A DNA stretch of 16,772 nucleotides from Candidatus Helarchaeota archaeon (GTDB lineage: Archaea; Asgardarchaeota; Lokiarchaeia; Helarchaeales; HEL-GB-A): positions 1 through 16,772 of the forward strand of contig JABXJT010000103.1 of assembly GCA_013375455.1 (NCBI GenBank), read 5' to 3'. The translations under genes were made by a program, and so were the position numbers. The notes beneath the pieces are model-generated. The model had not been told where the DNA came from. It was given only the letters and a program-made list of their open reading frames with translations, and made no database searches. Shown in pieces: positions 13,423 to 16,772 of this stretch (its first letter is position 1; each line of letters starts with the position of its first letter).

Positions 13423-16050
13423 TCACCCTCTTTCATAACGCGCTGCAAACGCTTTATCTTGCAGATTTTTTAGGATTTGGGCTACTTCCTCAGCGTATTC
13501 ATATCGTTTTTTTCTCTTCATGCGTGGAATTGGCCCGATTGGTTCCCCAATTTCAAAATGAACTTTTACTGGTGGGAAGGGAGTTTCAGTTCCAGCAATA
13601 CCAACTGGCACGACCACCGTGGGTTTTCCTTCGATGGCGAGTTTCAGAACACCGGCGACCGTTCTAATGAGTTTCTCCCTACCTTTTGCTTTAGCAAAGA
13701 TTCCCACAAGCTTCTTCTCCTTTAATTTAAATTTTAAATCTAACAATGGTTCAAAATCATCAGGGTGTTCAGTCTTTCTGAAGAAGCCTAAGGACTGAAG
13801 GATTGAAGAGAGGACCGGTTGTTCATAGGTTTTTTTATCAATCATGAAATGAATTTTTTCTGGAATTAATGCATTTCCGAAGATTAAATCTATAGTCGTT
13901 TTACTATGAGCTAGAAGAATGATTCCCACATTTTGATCCACGGGAATATTCTCCTTTCCCCTTACAGTGAAATCATAAAGGCTATGAACTAGTAATTCAA
14001 CTGCATTTTTTGCTACACGATAAAAAATGTTATCAAGGAATGGGAATAATCCATACTTCTCTCCACGTTTCTTCACTTTCGAGATAAACTTGTCAATCGG
14101 ACTGAGTTTAGCAAATTGTTTCTGGCCATCCTCCTTCCTTTGCGTGCTAGTTATACCTAAAAAATCCGTTATTTGATTCAAGGCTTTTGAGATGAAATTC
14201 TCTTTCGTATCTTTCTGTAAATCAACCCTTGGCAGGCGTAGTAAGCTTCCCGCTCTCTCAAGCATCTTCGCTATCAGTGGCTTACTGGCTTCCCCATCAT
14301 AATTGGGATTAAAGTGAGGAGTTATTTTTCCATCCTGCAGATCTTTTATCTTGACCATCAATTCGCGGGTCATTTTCTTATAATCGTCATAACTCAAGTC
14401 CTGTCCTTGATACTTGCCATAATAAATTGGCTCTCCAATGTTGATTTCAATGGGGTATCCCTTCGGAGGCACGAGTAAATTCCAGATCCCCGTGTGCATG
14501 GCGTTATGGGAACCCTTTATGGATAAAGGTATGATGGGTCGTCCAGTCTCGATTGCCAACCTGATTGCCCCGGTTTTACCAGAGTCAACATCAATCGTTG
14601 GGTAGGTTGTCTGTTGTGGGAAAACTACAACATTCCTATTGTTTTTTAGGAGCTCTTTTGAAATAAAGATCGCATCCTTATCCTTCTCACCGCGTGCAAT
14701 TGGAAATCCCCCTGCAGAAAGAGTCCAGCTGGAAATAATGGGAAACTGGGCCAGCTCTCGTTTCATCATAAACCAGATTTTTTCATTAACATCGTTTCGC
14801 GGTGAGGGGAATAAATACCCATAATAATTTAATAATTCATTTGGGACTAATTTCAACCCATAAATGCCGATATCCAAGAAGGATTCGTGATTAGAACATA
14901 AGATGGCTGGTTTCGCTTTAATCAGATTTTCGCGTCCAGTGATCTTGATATTAAAGGTTAAAGGATTCACCAAAAGATCCATACCCAGGCGAATGAGGGA
15001 ATGCGTAAATGCGTCGGCATAATCTCCGATTATAGGGAGCTTAGAATAGAAGTTAACAAACTTCCGATATAGGAAATCAAAGGGGTTATTTGGCTTTTTC
15101 TCGAGTTTCTCAAATTTATTAACTACTATCTCATTTATACTCTTACCAATTAATGCAGCTCGCTGAGCTTCCTCAATTTCCATCATTCTTATGAGGCCAT
15201 GGGCCTTTAATTCCTCGATCTTTTCCATTAACTCCTCCGTTAGATCGCGAAGCTCTGAATAAGAAACTTCTCTATCATAGTATTGTTCATAGGTAATTGG
15301 TTTTCCAAACGTGCAGACCCAAGTTCCCTTCTTCTTGGGCATAAAACTTCCTTTAGTGAGGTCATGCAGTCCCACTTGCCCTATTGGCACGACGGGAACC
15401 TTATTTTGGATGGCCAGCCTGACCACGCCTGATTTCGCCTTCACCTGTTTTTCGACGTTTCGGGTGCCTTCAGGATAAATCATTATGTTTGAACCACGCT
15501 GCAGGAATAGGGAGCCGATTTCCATTGATTTCGCATCGCGGAGCTCCCGTTCAACAGGAAACGCGGTGGATGCTAAGATCGATCCAACCAATGGAATGTT
15601 GAAAAGCTGGTACTTAGCAAAAAAGATGGGTACCTCACTCTTATTTGCAATCCCTTTGAGATTCAAAAATTGTAAGAATTTGAAATAGTTCAAATCCCGG
15701 AGTGAACAACAGGCCCTCGCCAGGTATAAATGCTCAGTCTCAGTTTCATGATTACTGGCGAAAATCACGGGCGCGGATGGAATATTTTCCCTCCCTTCCA
15801 CTACGGCATTCACCCTTCGGTCAAAGATCCTTAAAATCGTTTCCAAAATCGATATTGATGCAAAATCAATAAAACTATCAACGAATGGATATCGTTTTAG
15901 TGATTGTCTCCTAATTCTTCGTATCGCAACATCTATTGGATTGCGAGAAATCCCCTCAATCTCCTCTAAACGATCCATGATTATCTGTGAATTGTGAATT
16001 ATATCGAGATTGTTCCGATTCATTGACAAGAAATCTTCTATTGCAGTCAT
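13423..16050 (-). CDS. Triple-domain PlsC-like (LPLAT) acyltransferase
   Basis: This 875-residue protein contains three PlsC-like acyltransferase modules, each opening with a G(R/K)EN(I/L) strand (86-90, 372-376, 698-702). Module 1 (about 80-260) has NHETETEH (100-107, so H-x4-E instead of H-x4-D), FPVER (164-168) and an intact YPEGTR (192-197). Module 2 (about 365-550) has an intact NHESFLD (387-393) and FPIARG (449-454), but the EGTR motif is FPQQTT (477-482). Module 3 (about 690-845) has only AHSKTTID (714-721) and no EGTR, so it is probably inactive or structural. The family transfers acyl groups from acyl-CoA or ACP to glycerolipid hydroxyls at the membrane. Modules 1 and 2 may complement each other or act on different positions. 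It is the first gene of the operon, with a TATA box at 16087-16099. Confidence 0.9.
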   Translation of the reverse strand: MTAIEDFLSMNRNNLDIIHNSQIIMDRLEEIEGISRNPIDVAIRRIRRQSLKRYPFVDSFIDFASISILETILRIFDRRVNAVVEGRENIPSAPVIFASNHETETEHLYLARACCSLRDLNYFKFLQFLNLKGIANKSEVPIFFAKYQLFNIPLVGSILASTAFPVERELRDAKSMEIGSLFLQRGSNIMIYPEGTRNVEKQVKAKSGVVRLAIQNKVPVVPIGQVGLHDLTKGSFMPKKKGTWVCTFGKPITYEQYYDREVSYSELRDLTEELMEKIEELKAHGLIRMMEIEEAQRAALIGKSINEIVVNKFEKLEKKPNNPFDFLYRKFVNFYSKLPIIGDYADAFTHSLIRLGMDLLVNPLTFNIKITGRENLIKAKPAILCSNHESFLDIGIYGLKLVPNELLNYYGYLFPSPRNDVNEKIWFMMKRELAQFPIISSWTLSAGGFPIARGEKDKDAIFISKELLKNNRNVVVFPQQTTYPTIDVDSGKTGAIRLAIETGRPIIPLSIKGSHNAMHTGIWNLLVPPKGYPIEINIGEPIYYGKYQGQDLSYDDYKKMTRELMVKIKDLQDGKITPHFNPNYDGEASKPLIAKMLERAGSLLRLPRVDLQKDTKENFISKALNQITDFLGITSTQRKEDGQKQFAKLSPIDKFISKVKKRGEKYGLFPFLDNIFYRVAKNAVELLVHSLYDFTVRGKENIPVDQNVGIILLAHSKTTIDLIFGNALIPEKIHFMIDKKTYEQPVLSSILQSLGFFRKTEHPDDFEPLLDLKFKLKEKKLVGIFAKAKGREKLIRTVAGVLKLAIEGKPTVVVPVGIAGTETPFPPVKVHFEIGEPIGPIPRMKRKKRYEYAEEVAQILKNLQDKAFAARYERG

Positions 16051-16086
16051 TTCTCTTCACGTTATTTTCTTTTCAAATATCAAATA

Positions 16087-16099
16087 TTTTATAAAAATT
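16087..16099 (-). promoter_or_regulatory. TATA box of the acyltransferase/activase operon
   Basis: The minus strand reads AATTTTTATAAAA, a good archaeal TATA box. It would start transcription near 16065-16070, only 15-20 bases before the ATG at 16050. Confidence 0.6.
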
Positions 16100-16200
16100 A
16101 AATACGATTTCATACAAGATTACAGTGTATATTTGCTGAAATTCTTTAATTTTAGCAATTGTGAGAAAAGATCCCCTCAGATTCTTTAAAAACCTTTCCG

Positions 16201-16229
16201 ATTGCAAGGTCGCATTGCAAGCTTGCAAT
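16201..16229. promoter_or_regulatory. Candidate operator: 16-bp perfect palindrome plus extra half site
   Basis: ATTGCAAGCTTGCAAT (16214-16229) is a perfect palindrome of two ATTGCAAG half sites. A third half site ATTGCAAG (16201-16208) lies in the same direction, 13 bases from start to start. It is located between the acyltransferase operon and the divergent HTH regulator gene, an obvious place for an operator bound by that regulator. The rest of the 16051-16350 gap is AT-rich and holds the operon TATA box and a weak plus-strand TATA-like TTTTAATA near 16306. Confidence 0.5.
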
Positions 16230-16350
16230 TTTTTAACCGAAAACTATTTTATGTGTAAAAAATAATTGTTTTATCAATAGAAAATATCTAAGAAAATTCA
16301 AAAGATTTTAATAACACCACACACGGGGATTAAACGAAAAACAAATTCCC

Positions 16351-16772
16351 GTGATATTTTTGAATCGAAAAGCCAAGGATATTCAACTGAAAATTTTAAA
16401 TTTGTTGGAAGAGGAGGATTTAGGCTTAACTATCTCTCAGATTGCTGAGAAGATAAGTTTGAATCGAAACTCCACTGCCAAATACCTAGAAATCATGGCA
16501 GAGAAGGAATTGATCTATAAAAGGGTTCAGGGACCCACACAAAAACTTTTCTACCCTATTAGGAAGTCAAAATCCTTTGAGGCTCGTGCTGATTATATGG
16601 TACGATTCTACCAAACCTTACACTCTTCAGTATTCGTGGATATGCTTGGAGACATCAAGAAAGCACGGGAAGTTGGGTATCGTATGGTGGAACGAGGCAT
16701 CGCGCAACTTTACATGAAACAATTTGAAAATATCGAGTTCAATTTTGAAACCGTGATTCAATTTATAGGCAT
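16351..16772 (+). CDS. HTH transcriptional regulator, N-terminal part (cut by window edge)
   Basis: The frame is open from GTG 16351 to the right edge (140 residues visible); an in-frame TAA at 16312-16314 limits the start, and TTG 16360 is the alternative. Residues 5-75 form a winged helix-turn-helix: KDIQLKILNLLEEE, then the recognition helix region LNRNSTAKYLEIMAEKELI and a wing ending KLFYPIRKS. The NRNS-x-AKYLEI pattern is typical of archaeal HTH regulators that continue into a sensor (PAS-like) domain. The downstream part (FYQTLHSSVFVDMLGDIKKAREVGYRMVERG begins around residue 90; only pieces are visible) may be the start of such a domain. It is transcribed divergently from the acyltransferase operon and may regulate it through the 16201-16229 site. 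Confidence 0.75.
   Translation, partial: MIFLNRKAKDIQLKILNLLEEEDLGLTISQIAEKISLNRNSTAKYLEIMAEKELIYKRVQGPTQKLFYPIRKSKSFEARADYMVRFYQTLHSSVFVDMLGDIKKAREVGYRMVERGIAQLYMKQFENIEFNFETVIQFIG

Noticed and set aside
1..16772. CRISPR array, insertion sequence or rRNA/tRNA gene
   Set aside because: I saw no regularly spaced direct repeats, no transposase motifs with terminal inverted repeats, and no conserved rRNA or tRNA segments on either strand.

Overview
The window looks archaeal. TATA-like boxes sit about 25-30 bases before probable transcript starts. Several genes have purine-rich Shine-Dalgarno sites next to TTG or GTG starts, and U-rich tracts end the transcription units. Gene content (a secreted NosD-type beta-helix protein, a stand-alone acyl-CoA dehydratase activase set, a HTH regulator of the archaeal NRNS-x-AKYL type) fits an anaerobic archaeon, possibly of the Asgard group. 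The lineage is an inference; no rRNA or tRNA marker is present.

Layout, left to right. (1) Positions 1-4795, all minus strand: a glycan-flavoured block. It holds the N-terminal part of a secreted beta-helix protein (cut by the left edge), a GH172/DUF2961 glycosidase, a GT4 glycosyltransferase, a class I methyltransferase and an aldose 1-epimerase-like protein. The last three look co-transcribed from about 4795 downwards. (2) 4796-5153: an intergenic stretch with several TATA-like boxes, a GC-richer island with ambiguous short frames, and a U-rich terminator. (3) 5154-8222, minus: an MFS transporter overlapping a 561-residue protein that joins two SCP2-like repeats, a Cys-rich region and a 2[4Fe-4S] ferredoxin domain. 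The transporter's N-terminus appears frameshifted at an A9 run. (4) 8333-8563, plus: a short TPR protein or remnant. (5) 8544-16050, minus: a tight six-gene operon. In transcription order it encodes an 875-residue protein with three tandem PlsC-like acyltransferase domains, a HAD phosphatase-like protein with a large unknown C-terminal region, two acyl-CoA dehydratase/activase-related proteins (COG3580-like and COG3581-like), the ATP-dependent activase (COG1924-like), and a 59-residue small protein with its own ribosome binding site. (6) 16051-16350: a divergent control region with a perfect 16-bp palindrome plus an extra half site. (7) 16351 to the right edge, plus: a HTH regulator starting at GTG.

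How they may work together. The first block suggests synthesis, remodelling and breakdown of a glycan or glycoside. The last operon is the most striking: an ATP-driven low-potential electron injector (activase plus partner proteins) is tied by 21-base gaps and overlaps to a triple acyltransferase and a HAD protein. That association hints at an acyl-CoA or acyl-lipid pathway in an organism whose core lipids would normally be isoprenoid ethers. The divergent HTH regulator and the palindrome between them could control it. The functional link is inference from gene order, not something the sequence proves.
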